Assembly: GCF_035634895.1 (NCBI RefSeq)
Contig: NZ_DASQCC010000279.1
Span: 62,001 to 126,000 of the forward strand
DNA: 64,000 nt
Direction: 5' to 3'
From: Actinophytocola sp035634895
GTDB taxonomy: Bacteria; Actinomycetota; Actinomycetes; Mycobacteriales; Pseudonocardiaceae
A program made the translations under genes and the position numbers. Under the pieces are notes generated by a model. The model was not told the DNA's origin. It made no database searches and saw only the letters and a list, made by a program, of their open reading frames with translations. Shown piece after piece: positions 44,031-56,308 of this stretch (positions are counted from its first letter, which is position 1; each line of letters begins with the position of its first letter).

Positions 44031-44344
44031 TCGCCGCTGAACTCGGCGAGCAAGGCCTTGCGCTGACGGTCACCGAGGCCGCGAAGGCGGCGGCTCGGGG
44101 CTATCTCAAGACGCTCGATGATCTGCTGGGCACGCACTTTGCCGACGCCCGGCAGGGCTTCGAGCAGTGCGGTGACCTTCATCTTGCCCAGGACCTCATC
44201 TTTGTCAGCCTGAGCGAGCACGTCCTTGAGGGTCGTGCCACCTCGCTTCAGGCGCTCCTTGAGCTCAGCTCGGGCGCGTCGGGCGGCAGCCGCCTTCTCC
44301 AGCGCTGCGGCCCGCTGCTCCTCGGTCAGCTGGGGAAGGGCCAC
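44027..44344 (-). CDS. mihF: Actinobacterial integration host factor mIHF
   Basis: Nucleoid-associated, DNA-bending protein that affects growth, sporulation and antibiotic production in Streptomyces. 105 residues from GTG 44344 (MALPQLTEEQRAAALEKAAA), behind CGGAGGAAATC; the open frame upstream is not family-like. Core: KDVLAQADKDEVLGKMKVTALLEALPGVGKVRAQQIIERL (helix-two-turns-helix) and GLGDRQRKALLAEF. Confidence 0.96.
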   Translation of the reverse strand: MALPQLTEEQRAAALEKAAAARRARAELKERLKRGGTTLKDVLAQADKDEVLGKMKVTALLEALPGVGKVRAQQIIERLEIAPSRRLRGLGDRQRKALLAEFSGE

Positions 44345-45071
44345 GATTTCCTCCGGGGGGTGGGGTTTTCTGCGGATCGGTGTCGCGACGTTACCGAGGT
44401 CCGGCAGGTCGTGACAACGCGGGTCCACCTTAGTGCGGTGGGTGATGCGCGAAAGAGCATAGATCAACTCTCAGTAGCTAACACCCCTGGACCTGCGGTA
44501 ACACCTACGGCTCAGGTGTCGCTGACCCACACTTCACGTGCTGCGCGAAGCGCTTCGACATGGTACGGCGACAACGGCTCCCCGGCGGCGAAAACTTCCA
44601 CGACACCCCGGGACGGGATCGCCGGCGCGGGCGGACGACGCCGGAACCGATATCCGCCCCGACCGGGTAAGCCCAGGTCGCGAGGGGAGCGGCGGCCGTA
44701 TCGGCGGGCCGCCGGCGGGCGCGAGAACCCACCGGGACGCCAGGCGTGCGCGGCGTGGCGGAGACCAGCCACGCCGCGCCCATACCGGGTCCGGGCGTCT
44801 CGGCGTGAACCGGTACGCCCGCCCGGCCGTACCCAGGTCTGGTAGCTTCGCGCTCACTCCCGGACAGCCGCCTCATCCAGCAGGTGCCGCTCGTCCACGG
44901 TGAGCGCGATCCGCTTGTCCACGAGATGACCCGGAGCGCGAGTCAACGAACATTTTCCCATCAGCAAGCCGCGAGGTGGCCACGGAACACCGGTAGGTAC
45001 TCGTCGCGCGCGCCGGCGCGCCACTGGTCAGACCGTTCGCGACGCTCGTGACACCGGGCTGGTGCCGCGGG
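44345..45071. other. Intergenic region between mihF and pyrF, no confident gene
   Basis: 727 bp. Near mihF the strand is AT-richer (44400-44510) and probably carries the mihF promoter. Two minus-strand pieces look faintly coding but are too short to call: one ending at 44512 (..VVEVFAAGEPLSPYHVEALR..) and a 31-codon frame ending near 44857 (..LVDKRIALTVDERHLLDEAA..). They may be gene remnants or tiny genes. No hairpin or RNA gene is evident. Confidence 0.4.
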
Positions 45072-45901
45072 TCAGGTCACGTGGGGGCCCACCGAGTCCC
45101 GCACCCGCAGTGCCGCGTCTCGCAGGGCCGTGGCGTCCGGGCCGTGCCGCAGGATGTCCCGCGACGACGAGGGCAGCACGTGCTTGAGGCTCGCGCCGAA
45201 GACCGTGCGCAGGTCGGCCACACCCGCGCCCTGGGCGCCGAAGCCGGGGGCGAGGATCGTGCCGTTCAGCTTGGACAGGTCCAGCTCCGTCCGCCCGACC
45301 GTGGCGCCGACCACCAGGCCGACCGGCCCGAGCGGGCTCGCGCCCGCGTTCCGTGCCGCGGCCTCGTCGACCATGGTCTGGGCGACGCTCACGCCGTTCT
45401 CGTCACGGGCCCGCTGCACCTGCGGCCCCTCCTTGTTGGACGTCAGCGCAAGCACGAACACACCTCGCCCGTTGCGCTCCGCGAGGTCGAGCGCAGGGGC
45501 CAGCGAGCCGAAGCCGAGGTAGGGCGACACCGTGATCGCGTCCGCCGCGAGTGGCGAGCCCTCCCCCAGGTACGCCTCCGCATAGGCGGACATGGTCGAG
45601 CCGATGTCGCCGCGCTTCACGTCCAGCAGCACCAGCGTGCCCGCCTGCCGGAACGCGGCGATGGTCCGCTCCAGCACGGCCACCCCGGCCGAGCCGTGCG
45701 CCTCGAAGAACGCCGACTGCGGCTTGACCACCGCGATCTCGCCGGCGAACGCCTCGACGCACGTCATGGCGAACGTCGCAAGCCCGTTCGCGTCGGCGGG
45801 CAGGCCCCACCGCTCCAGCAGTGACGTGTGCGGGTCGATCCCCACGCACAGCGGGCCACGCAGGGAGACGGCGGTCGTGACGCGCGCGCCGAACGGGGCC
45901 C

Positions 45902-45905
<4 letters not shown>
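45072..45905 (-). CDS. pyrF: Orotidine-5'-phosphate decarboxylase (type 2)
   Basis: Last step of UMP synthesis. 277 residues, the longer PyrF class of actinobacteria. LCVGIDPHTSLLERWG near residue 18, VVKPQSAFFEAHG near 60, catalytic LLDVKRGDIGSTMSAYA near 95 and the phosphate-binding APGFGAQGAG near 220. The ATG overlaps the carB stop. Confidence 0.97.
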
Positions 45906-49202
<3,297 letters not shown>

Positions 49203-49216
<14 letters not shown>

Positions 49217-50324
49217 GCCGGGCCTCCATCAGGGCTACGAACTCGTCGAACAGGGGGGCGGCGTCGTGGGGTCCGGCCGCCGCCTCCGGGTGGTACTGGA
49301 CCGAGAACGCCGGCACGTCCTGGGCGCGGACGCCCTCCACGCAGCCGTCGTTCGGGCAGTAGTGGCTGATCGCCGCGGTGCCGAACGGGGTGTCGAACCG
49401 CTGGCCGGGCTCGCCCTCGATGGCGAAGCCGTGGTTCTGCGCGGTGATCGCGACCCGGCCGGTGGCCACGTCGATGACCGGGATGTTGATGCCGCGGTGG
49501 CCGTAGCGCAGCTTGTAGGTGGACAGGCCCAGCGCGCGGCCGAGGATCTGGTGGCCGAAGCAGATGCCGAAGGTCGGGATCTCGCGTTCGAGGACCTGTC
49601 TCGTCAGCGCCACCGGACCGTCGGTGGTGGCCGGGTCCCCCGGGCCGTTGGCCAGGAAGAAGCCGTCCGGTTCGAGCGCCAGGACGTCGTCGATGGTGGC
49701 GTGCGCCGGCAGGACGTGGGTCTCGATGCCCCGCTCCGACATCATCCGCGGGGTGTTGGTCTTGATGCCGACGTCCAGCGCCGCGACGCGTAACCGCATC
49801 TCAGCGACTGGTCGGACCACGTACGACTCCTGGGTCGTCACCTGGCCCGCCAGGTCCGCACCGACCATCTGGGGGCTTGCGAGGACCCGTTCACGCATCT
49901 CGTCGACGCTGGTGAGGGCGTCGCCGGAGAAGACGCCGCCGCGCATGGCGCCGAGCTCCCGGATGTGCCGGGTCAGCGTGCGGGTGTCCACGCCCGCGAT
50001 GCCCACGACGCCCTGCTCGACGAGCGCGTCGTCGAGGGTGCGCCGGGCGCGCCAGTTGGAGGGGGTCCTGGCCGGGTCACGGACGACGTAGCCCGCGACC
50101 CAGATGCGGCTCGACTCGTCGTCCTCGTCGTTCCAGCCGGTGTTGCCGATCTGCGGGGCCGTCGCGACGACGATCTGGCGGTGGTAGGACGGGTCGGTCA
50201 GAGTCTCCTGGTAGCCGGTCATGCCGGTGCAGAAGACGACCTCGCCGAGCGTCTCACCGGTCGCGCCGAACGAGGCGCCCCGGAAGACCCTGCCGTCCTC
50301 CAGTACGAGAGCGGCCTGACTCAT
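49203..50324 (-). CDS. carA: Carbamoyl-phosphate synthase small subunit
   Basis: Glutamine amidotransferase partner of CarB. 373 residues from ATG 50324 (MSQAALVLEDGRVFRGASFG), overlapping the pyrC stop. N-terminal domain with FCTGMTGYQETLTDPSY; C-terminal class I glutaminase with the catalytic Cys in IPTFGICFGHQILGRAL near 260 and the His/Glu in VQYHPEAAAGP near 345. Confidence 0.98.
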
Positions 50325-51622
50325 ACCCTCACCTTTCCTTCGTGTGCGGTCAGCCGGCCGCGGAGGACCGTGGTGACCACCCGGCCGGGCAGCGTCATGC
50401 CCTCGTACGGGGTGTTGGTGGCGATGCTGGCCAGCTCGGCGCCCCGGACCGTCCACGTCGCGGCGGGGTCGACCAGGGTGAGCGTGGCCGGTTCGCCCGC
50501 GTCGAGCGGGCGGCCCTGGTCGGTGAGGCCGGCGATCTCGGCCGGCCGCTCGCTCATGACCCGCGCGACGCCGCGCCAGTCGAGCAGGCCCGGTTCGACC
50601 ATCGTGCGGACCACGACGGAGAGCGCGGTCTGCAGGCCCAGCATGCCGGGGCGGGCCGCGGACCACTCGCAGTCCTTGTCCTGCGGGGCGTGCGGCGCGT
50701 GGTCGGTGGCCACGCAGTCGAGGACGCCCTCGGCCAGTGCCTCGCGCAGGACCTTGGCGTCCGCGGCCGTGCGCAGGGGCGGGTTGACCTTGTTGACCGG
50801 GTCGTAGGTGGCCAGGCGCTCGTCGTCCAGCAGCAGGTGGTGCGGGGTGACCTCGGCGGACACGGTTATGCCCTGGCCCCTGGCCCACCGGATCAGCTCC
50901 GCCGAGCCGGCCGTCGAGACGTGGCAGACGTGCAGGCGGGCGCCGGTCTGCCTCGCGAGCAGGCAGTCGCGGGCGATGATCGCCTCCTCCGCGGCGGCGG
51001 GCCAGCCGGCGAGGCCGAGCCGGGCGGCCAGCTCGCCCTCGTGCGCCTGCGCGCCCTCGGTGAGGCGCGGCTCCTCGGCGTGCTGGGCGATGACCACGTC
51101 CAGGGCGGTCGAGTACTCCAGCGCGCGGCGCATCAGGAGCGGGTCGGCCACGCAGTGGCCGTCGTCGGAGAACATCCGGACGCCCGCGCCGGCCATGGTG
51201 CCCAGCTCCGCGAGCCGCTCGCCCCGCAGGCCGACGGTCACCGCGCCGACCGGGTGCACGTCGACCAGGCCGACCTCGCGGCCGCGGCGCGCGACGTGCC
51301 CGACGATCACCGCGTTGTCGGCGACCGGGTCGGTGTTGGCCATGGCGAAGACGGCCGTGTAGCCGCCGAGCGCGGCCGCGTGGGAGCCCGTCTCGATCGT
51401 CTCGGTGTCCTCGCGGCCGGGCTCGCGGAGGTGGGTGTGCAGGTCGACGAACCCGGGTAGCGCGATGAGACCGTCGGCGTCGATGACCTCCGCCTCGGCG
51501 TCCGTTCCCTCGGCGATGAGGCCGTCGCGCACCAGGAGGTCCTGCCTGTCTTCGCCATAGGGGCGGACTCCCTTGAACAGCAAGGGTTTCACCACGCTGT
51601 GTTGATGGTTCGCTCCGCTCAC
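50321..51622 (-). CDS. pyrC: Dihydroorotase
   Basis: Cyclises carbamoyl aspartate to dihydroorotate. 433 residues from GTG 51622, which overlaps the pyrB stop. Metal-binding VDLHTHLREPGREDTETI near 60; also HVCHVSTAGSAELI and TDHAPHAPQDKD (His/Asp ligands) near 305. The first codons, GTGAGCGGAGCGAACCAT (MSGANH), carry the same motif seen at the starts of linker ORFs in this window, as if the repeat had become the gene's N-terminus. Confidence 0.97.
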   Translation of the reverse strand: MSGANHQHSVVKPLLFKGVRPYGEDRQDLLVRDGLIAEGTDAEAEVIDADGLIALPGFVDLHTHLREPGREDTETIETGSHAAALGGYTAVFAMANTDPVADNAVIVGHVARRGREVGLVDVHPVGAVTVGLRGERLAELGTMAGAGVRMFSDDGHCVADPLLMRRALEYSTALDVVIAQHAEEPRLTEGAQAHEGELAARLGLAGWPAAAEEAIIARDCLLARQTGARLHVCHVSTAGSAELIRWARGQGITVSAEVTPHHLLLDDERLATYDPVNKVNPPLRTAADAKVLREALAEGVLDCVATDHAPHAPQDKDCEWSAARPGMLGLQTALSVVVRTMVEPGLLDWRGVARVMSERPAEIAGLTDQGRPLDAGEPATLTLVDPAATWTVRGAELASIATNTPYEGMTLPGRVVTTVLRGRLTAHEGKVRV

Positions 51623-52551
51623 GCGACCTCCTCTTCGTGGGCGAGCAGGTGGTACAGCACGGCCATGCGGACGTGCACGCCGTTGGACACCTGCTGGGTG
51701 ATGGCCGCGCGGGGCGAGTCGGCGACGGCGGCGGAGATCTCCATGCCACGCAGCATCGGGCCGGGGTGCAGGACGACCGCGTGGTCCGGGAGCAGCCCGA
51801 GCCGCTTCCCGTTCATGCCGTAGGCGATCGAGTACTCGCGGGCCGAGGGGAAGAACCCGCCGCGCATGCGTTCCTGCTGGACACGCAGCATCATCACGGC
51901 GTCGAGCGAGGGCAGCTCGGCGTCGAGGGTGTGTGAGACGGCGACCGGCCAGCGGTCCACGTGGACGGGCAGGAGGGTCGGCGGGGCGACGAGGACGACC
52001 TGCGCGCCGAGGGTGGTGAGCAGGTGGACGTTCGAGCGCGCGACCCGGCTGTGCACGACGTCCCCGACGATCCCGACCCGCTTGCCGGCCAGGTCCCCGA
52101 GCCGTTCCCGCAGGGTGGCGGCGTCGAGGAGGGCCTGGGTGGGGTGCTCGTGCGTGCCGTCGCCCGCGTTGACGACCGAGGTGCCCGTGTCGGCGAGCCA
52201 GTCGGCGAGCCGGTGGGCGGCGCCGGAGGCGGGGTGTCGGATGATCACGCAGTCCGCGCCGGCCGCGGCGAGGGTCTGCGCGGTGTCGCGAAGGGACTCG
52301 CCCTTGCCGACGCTCGACCCACCCGAGGACACGTTGACGACGTCGGCACTCATCCACTTCCCGGCGATCTCGAAGGAGACGCGGGTGCGCGTGGAGTTCT
52401 CGTAGAACAGCGTGATGACCGTGCGGCCGCGCAGGGTGGGCAGCTTGCGCACCTCACGGCCGAGGAGGGTCTGCTTGAGCTGGGCCGCGGTGTCGAGGAC
52501 CGCGGTCGCGGTGGTCGCGTCCATGCCCTCGGTGGCGAGGAGGTGCCTCAT
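51619..52551 (-). CDS. pyrB: Aspartate carbamoyltransferase
   Basis: 310 residues from ATG 52551. Carbamoyl-phosphate-binding FYENSTRTRVSFEIAGKW near 50, GDGTHEHPTQALLDA near 130, and LLPDHAVVLHPGPMLRGMEI near 255. The start (MRHLLATEGMD) is overlapped by the stop of a 28-aa ORF that begins with an imitation of the same N-terminus. Confidence 0.98.
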   Translation of the reverse strand: MRHLLATEGMDATTATAVLDTAAQLKQTLLGREVRKLPTLRGRTVITLFYENSTRTRVSFEIAGKWMSADVVNVSSGGSSVGKGESLRDTAQTLAAAGADCVIIRHPASGAAHRLADWLADTGTSVVNAGDGTHEHPTQALLDAATLRERLGDLAGKRVGIVGDVVHSRVARSNVHLLTTLGAQVVLVAPPTLLPVHVDRWPVAVSHTLDAELPSLDAVMMLRVQQERMRGGFFPSAREYSIAYGMNGKRLGLLPDHAVVLHPGPMLRGMEISAAVADSPRAAITQQVSNGVHVRMAVLYHLLAHEEEVA

Positions 52552-52634
52552 GAGCGCGCCCTCCCGCCGGTCGGCGCCGCGGCGGCCGGGCGGGCGGAGA
52601 AGTCCGCCCCTTCGGGAGCGAGCAGGTGTCTCAT
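52548..52634 (-). other. Linker mini-ORF between pyrR and pyrB, duplicated pyrB start (28 aa)
   Basis: The ATG at 52634 overlaps the pyrR stop (ATGA). The frame starts MRHLLAPEGADFSARPAAAA and its TGA overlaps the pyrB ATG at 52551. The true PyrB begins MRHLLATEGMD, and the DNA just before both starts also matches (GGGAGGGCGC). This looks like a partial tandem duplication of the pyrB start that kept both overlaps. Confidence 0.5.
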
Positions 52635-53218
52635 GCGCCCTCCCGCCTGTCCAGCACGACCGCGTCGCGGTCGTCGGTCTCGGTCAGCAGGACGTGGACC
52701 TCCTCGGTGCGGGACGTGGGGACGTTCTTGCCCACGTAGTCCGCGCGGATCGGCAGCTCCCGGTGTCCCCGGTCGACCAGCACCGCGAGCTGGACCGCAC
52801 GCGGGCGGCCGACGTCGCGCAGCGCGTCGAGGGCGGCCCGGATGGTGCGGCCCGAGTAGAGGACGTCGTCGACCAGGATGACCAGGTGGTCGTCGACGCC
52901 GGTCCCGGGCAACGCGGTCGCGCCGAGCGGCCTGGTCGGCCGGCGACGAAGATCGTCCCGATAGAGTGTGACATCCAGCACACCAGTTGGCACAGTGACG
53001 CCGGAGAAGTCGGCGATGCGGTCGGCCAGCCGGACCGCGATGGGTCCGCCACGGGTGGGGATGCCCAGAAGAACCACTGGTAGGGCGTCGGCGGCACCAA
53101 GGGAGGTGCGCTCGATCACCTGGTGCGCCATACGGGCGACGGTGCGCGCGACATCGCCGGCCGAAAGCAGCTCGCGCCGCTCGGCCGGTTCCGTCGCGCC
53201 ACGGTTGGGCGGCGCCAC
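52631..53218 (-). CDS. pyrR: PyrR, pyr operon RNA-binding regulator / uracil phosphoribosyltransferase
   Basis: 195 residues from GTG 53218, with AAGGAGGT directly upstream. Phosphoribosyltransferase PRPP loop VILVDDVLYSGRTIRAAL near 112; LLGIPTRGGPIAVRLADRI near 50; the DRGHRELPIRADYVGKNVPTS RNA/UMP-binding region near 150. Senses UMP and binds pyr mRNA. First gene of the pyrimidine operon and divergent from bldD. Confidence 0.96.
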   Translation of the reverse strand: MAPPNRGATEPAERRELLSAGDVARTVARMAHQVIERTSLGAADALPVVLLGIPTRGGPIAVRLADRIADFSGVTVPTGVLDVTLYRDDLRRRPTRPLGATALPGTGVDDHLVILVDDVLYSGRTIRAALDALRDVGRPRAVQLAVLVDRGHRELPIRADYVGKNVPTSRTEEVHVLLTETDDRDAVVLDRREGA

Positions 53219-53223
53219 GGTTG

Positions 53224-53262
53224 ACCTCCTTCCCCGCCTCACGGGACGGGTCCTTAAAGGAC
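53224..53262 (-). promoter_or_regulatory. PyrR-binding RNA element upstream of pyrR
   Basis: On the minus strand the leader reads GTCCCGTGAGGC (53236-53247), which fits the conserved PyrR-binding loop (ARUCCNGNGAGGYU) with flanking pairs CCC/GGGG. It sits immediately before and partly against the ribosome site AAGGAGGT (53224-53231). A TCCTTTAAGGA dyad (53251-53261) adjoins it. As in mycobacteria, PyrR-UMP binding here would block translation initiation rather than attenuate transcription (inference from position). Confidence 0.7.
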
Positions 53263-53397
53263 GTCTTGCTCAGCGCCCAAGCCGGGCGCTGTAGCACCGT
53301 ATCAGGCCCCACGGATCCACCAACCGGGTGGTAATCGGAGGTTTCCCCGGAGGTCGTAGACAGATCAGCTTGACCTGGTGACAACTGTGGGTAACCA

Positions 53398-53410
53398 TTA
53401 CTCTGCGTGT
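53398..53410 (+). promoter_or_regulatory. Candidate BldD box upstream of bldD
   Basis: TTACTCTGCGTGT matches the Streptomyces BldD consensus TNACNCWGNGTNA at every fixed position except the last (T for A). It lies 71 bp upstream of the bldD start. A second imperfect dyad, GTGACAACTGTGGGTAAC, lies just before it. BldD represses its own promoter in Streptomyces, so autoregulation is likely. Confidence 0.55.
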
Positions 53411-53480
53411 CGATTTGCGGCTACCCGCGGCGTCCACGGTTTGGACTGGCCAGCGGGCGAACGAAATGGAGAATCGCCAT

Positions 53481-53969
53481 ATGGGCGACTACGCCAAGGC
53501 GCTAGGGAGCAAGCTCCGTGGCATCCGCCAGCAGCAGGGCCTGTCCCTGCACGGCGTCGAGCAGAAGTCAGGCGGGCGCTGGAAGGCCGTCGTCGTGGGT
53601 TCCTACGAGCGCGGCGACCGGGCGGTGACCGTGCAGAAGCTGGCCGAGCTGGCCGACTTCTACGGAGTTCCGGTGGTGGAGCTGCTGCCGGAGGGTCGGG
53701 TCCCCTCGGGGGCGGAACCGGCGACGAAGATCGTGATAAACCTGGAGCGGCTGCAGCAGCTCCCGGCGGAGAAGGTGGGACCGTTGGCCCGCTACGCCGC
53801 CACCATCCAGAGCCAGCGCGGGGACTACAACGGCAAGGTCCTCTCGATCAGGACCGAGGACCTGCGCTCGTTGGCGATCATCTACGACATGACCCCAGGT
53901 GAGCTCACCGAGCAGCTCATCGACTGGGGCGTGCTTCCGCCGGAGGCCCGTCCGTCCAAGGAGGACTGA
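53481..53969 (+). CDS. bldD: Developmental master regulator BldD
   Basis: c-di-GMP-responsive repressor of sporulation genes. 162 residues from ATG 53481, with GGAGAA upstream. N-terminal HTH (KLRGIRQQQGLSLHGVEQKS, then VVVGSYERGDRAVTVQKLAEL). The C-terminal domain carries the c-di-GMP signature RxD-X8-RxxD, visible as RGDYNGKVLSIRTED at about residues 115-129, so tetramer-forming c-di-GMP binding should be intact. Divergent from pyrR, as in other actinomycetes. Confidence 0.97.
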   Translation: MGDYAKALGSKLRGIRQQQGLSLHGVEQKSGGRWKAVVVGSYERGDRAVTVQKLAELADFYGVPVVELLPEGRVPSGAEPATKIVINLERLQQLPAEKVGPLARYAATIQSQRGDYNGKVLSIRTEDLRSLAIIYDMTPGELTEQLIDWGVLPPEARPSKED

Positions 53970-54296
53970 GCCCGTACGTCACGGGCTCGTGACGCACTGC
54001 CCGCACGGCCGAGGGAAGCGGGAGATCGGCCGAGCCGGCGTGCGAGGATCAACCAATCCGCACATCGACTGGCTTTCCCGGTCGCGGCCCCAGAACGGGC
54101 CGCGACCGGTTCGGTTCTCGGACATCGCTCCGGCCTGCCATCCGGCTTGATCGTCGCACTGCGTGCCCGAACGGCCCTGCCGGCCCCGACGAGTGCCGAG
54201 CACGAGCTACTCCATTCAGGTCATGTGGCCCCAACCCGGTTGGGGCACACCCGCTTCCCTGGGTGTGCCAGCCCGCCGAACGGCGGCCGGGCGACA
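53970..54296. terminator. Convergent terminator region between bldD and DMT exporter
   Basis: Contains a perfect 13-bp hairpin, CCGGTCGCGGCCC (54078-54090) with 54097-54109, followed by TTCGGTTCT, serving bldD. Nearer the exporter are CCCCAAC/GTTGGGG (54229-54245) and GGCACACCC/GGGTGTGCC (54244-54252, 54261-54269), serving the minus strand. No gene is seen. Confidence 0.8.
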
Positions 54297-55214
54297 TCAC
54301 GCGGGCGCGGATGCCGGCCCCGCGAGCACCGGCGCCCGGGGGCGGGTCCTCGAGACCGCGACGCCGGCCAGGCAGAGTGCCCCGCCCGCGAACGTGAGCC
54401 AGCCGGGCACCTCGCCGAGGAGCAGCCACGACATGGCGATCACCAGGGCCGGGACCGCGTACGTCGTCGCGCCCATCTGGGCGGCGGTCGTGCGGGCCAG
54501 GGCGTAGGCCCACGCCGTGAACGCCAGACCTGTTGGGAACACACCGAGATAGACCACGTTCAGCGTGGCCGGCAGCGGCGCCGCACCCAACTCCGACACC
54601 AGCTGCCCGGCGAACGGCAGACAGGCGACGGTCCCCACGAGGCACCCGAACGTCGTGACCTGCAACGCGCTTCCGTGTCGCAGCGCGGTCTTCTGTGCCA
54701 CCACACCGATCGCGTAGCCGACCGCCGCGCCGACACACATCAGCACCCCCAGCACGGACGCGTGCCCCGCGCCGGACATGGACAGCCCGACCACGACCGC
54801 GCCCGCGAACGACACCGCGATCCCCGCCAGCACGCGCGGCCGGAAGCCTTCTCGCAGCAGCCAGCCGCTCAGCAACGCGATCAGTACCGGCCCCACGTTC
54901 ACCACCATCGCGGCGGTGCCCGCGTCGACCTCCTGCTCACCCCAGTTCAGCAACACCATGTACGCGCCGAACCACAGCACCCCCACGACCACGATCCCCG
55001 GCCACGCGGCCCGCGGCGGCCAGCCCTCCCGGCGCACGGCCAGCAGCAGCACCAGCACGACCGAGCCGGCGAACAGCCGGCCCAGCGCGAGCGCCCCCGG
55101 CGAGTAGTGGGTGCCGGCGCTGCGAATCGCGACGAAGGCCGACGCCCACAGGACGACCGTGACGGCGGCGGCGAGCAGGGACCGTCGATCGGTCGCGCCG
55201 AAAGCTCCGTTCAT
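54297..55214 (-). CDS. EamA/DMT-family membrane exporter
   Basis: 305 residues from ATG 55214 (MNGAFGATDRRSLLAAAVTVV). Ten predicted membrane helices in two EamA halves; family phrases LWASAFVAIRSAGTHYSPGALALGR at the start, NVGPVLIALLSGWLLREGF at the end of half 1 and ALVIAMSWLLLGEVPGWLTF at the end of half 2. Substrate unknown (often amino acids or metabolites). An upstream frame start at 55259 is not supported. Confidence 0.88.
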   Translation of the reverse strand: MNGAFGATDRRSLLAAAVTVVLWASAFVAIRSAGTHYSPGALALGRLFAGSVVLVLLLAVRREGWPPRAAWPGIVVVGVLWFGAYMVLLNWGEQEVDAGTAAMVVNVGPVLIALLSGWLLREGFRPRVLAGIAVSFAGAVVVGLSMSGAGHASVLGVLMCVGAAVGYAIGVVAQKTALRHGSALQVTTFGCLVGTVACLPFAGQLVSELGAAPLPATLNVVYLGVFPTGLAFTAWAYALARTTAAQMGATTYAVPALVIAMSWLLLGEVPGWLTFAGGALCLAGVAVSRTRPRAPVLAGPASAPA

Positions 55215-55296
55215 GCCGCAACGGTATGCCGCAGACAGTTCGGCGCCGGCCGAACTCACGCGCGGGTTTCGGACCTGGCGTTCCTACAGCGCGTTT

Positions 55297-55716
55297 CTAG
55301 AGCGTCGCGCGCAGCTGGTCGGCGATCGTGGCGAGGCGGCCCAGGACGCCGTTGACGAACCGGGGCGAGTCGTCGGTGGAGAGGGACTGCGCCAGCTGCA
55401 CGGCCTCGTCGATGGCGACCGGGTCCGGCACGTCCGAGGCCCACAGCAGCTCGTACACCCCCAGCCGCAGGACCGCGACGTCGACGAACGGCATGCGGTC
55501 CAGCGTCCAGCCCTCGGCGTGCTCGGTGAGCAGCTCGTCGATCCGCTCCCGATGGGCGACCACGCCCTCGACGAGCGTGGTGGCGTAGTCGTTCGGCGCC
55601 GGCTGTTCGGCCGCCTCGTTGCGTTCGAGGAGCAGCGTCACCGGGTCGGCGTCGCGCAGCGCCGCCGCGTACAACACATCGACCGCGCGCTTGCGGGCTT
55701 TGCTCCGCGCGCCCAC
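55297..55716 (-). CDS. nusB: Transcription antitermination factor NusB
   Basis: 139 residues. RSKARKRAVDVLYAAALRD at the N-terminus (boxA RNA binding), helical core DRMPFVDVAVLRLGVYELLW, and AIDEAVQLAQSLSTDDSPRFVNGVLGRL. The GTG start shares a base with the efp TAG stop (TAGTG). Confidence 0.97.
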   Translation of the reverse strand: MGARSKARKRAVDVLYAAALRDADPVTLLLERNEAAEQPAPNDYATTLVEGVVAHRERIDELLTEHAEGWTLDRMPFVDVAVLRLGVYELLWASDVPDPVAIDEAVQLAQSLSTDDSPRFVNGVLGRLATIADQLRATL

Positions 55717-56279
55717 TACGAGCTGACGCGGCCGAGGTAACGACCGTCGCGGGTGTCCACCTTGACCTTCTCGCCGGTCGACAGGAACAGCGGCACCTGA
55801 ATCTCGGCGCCGGTCTCGAGCGTCGCGGGCTTGGTGCCGCCGGTGGAGCGGTCGCCCTGCAGGCCCGGGTCGGTCTGCTGGATGACGAGCTCGACCGAGG
55901 TCGGGAGCTCGATGAACAGCGGGGTGCCCTCGTGCGTGGCGACCGTGACGGTGCTGTTCTCCAGCAGGAACCGCGAGTTGTCCGACACGACGTCGCCGTC
56001 GATGTGCATCTGCTCGTAGGTCTCGCCGTCCATGAAGACGTACTGCGCGCCGTCCTGGTACAGGTAGGTCATGTCGCGGCGGTCGACGGTCGCGGTGTCG
56101 ACCTTGATGCCGGCGTTGAACGTCTTGTCGACGACCTTGCCGGTCATGACGTGCTTGAGCTTGGTCCGCACGAACGCCGGGCCCTTGCCGGGCTTGACGT
56201 GCTGGAACTCGACGACGGTCCAGAGCTGGCCCTCGAGGTTGAGCACCAGGCCGTTCTTCAGGTCGTTCGTGGATGCCAC
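55716..56279 (-). CDS. efp: Translation elongation factor P
   Basis: Relieves ribosome stalling at polyproline. 187 residues from GTG 56279. KOW-like N-domain with the tip loop HVKPGKGPAFVRTKLK near residue 27-42 (the exposed Lys is in PGKG), and C-terminal OB domain ending LSTGEKVKVDTRDGRYLGR. 29 bp after the pepQ stop, with AGGAGAGAG ribosome site. Confidence 0.98.
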   Translation of the reverse strand: MASTNDLKNGLVLNLEGQLWTVVEFQHVKPGKGPAFVRTKLKHVMTGKVVDKTFNAGIKVDTATVDRRDMTYLYQDGAQYVFMDGETYEQMHIDGDVVSDNSRFLLENSTVTVATHEGTPLFIELPTSVELVIQQTDPGLQGDRSTGGTKPATLETGAEIQVPLFLSTGEKVKVDTRDGRYLGRVSS

Positions 56280-56308
56280 GGGGTCGTTCTCTCTCCTGGT
56301 CGGTTCGT

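Noticed and set aside
44512..44772. 86-codon minus-strand ORF upstream of mihF
   Set aside because: Only the last 30 residues look protein-like, and the start is arbitrary; left as part of the intergenic note.
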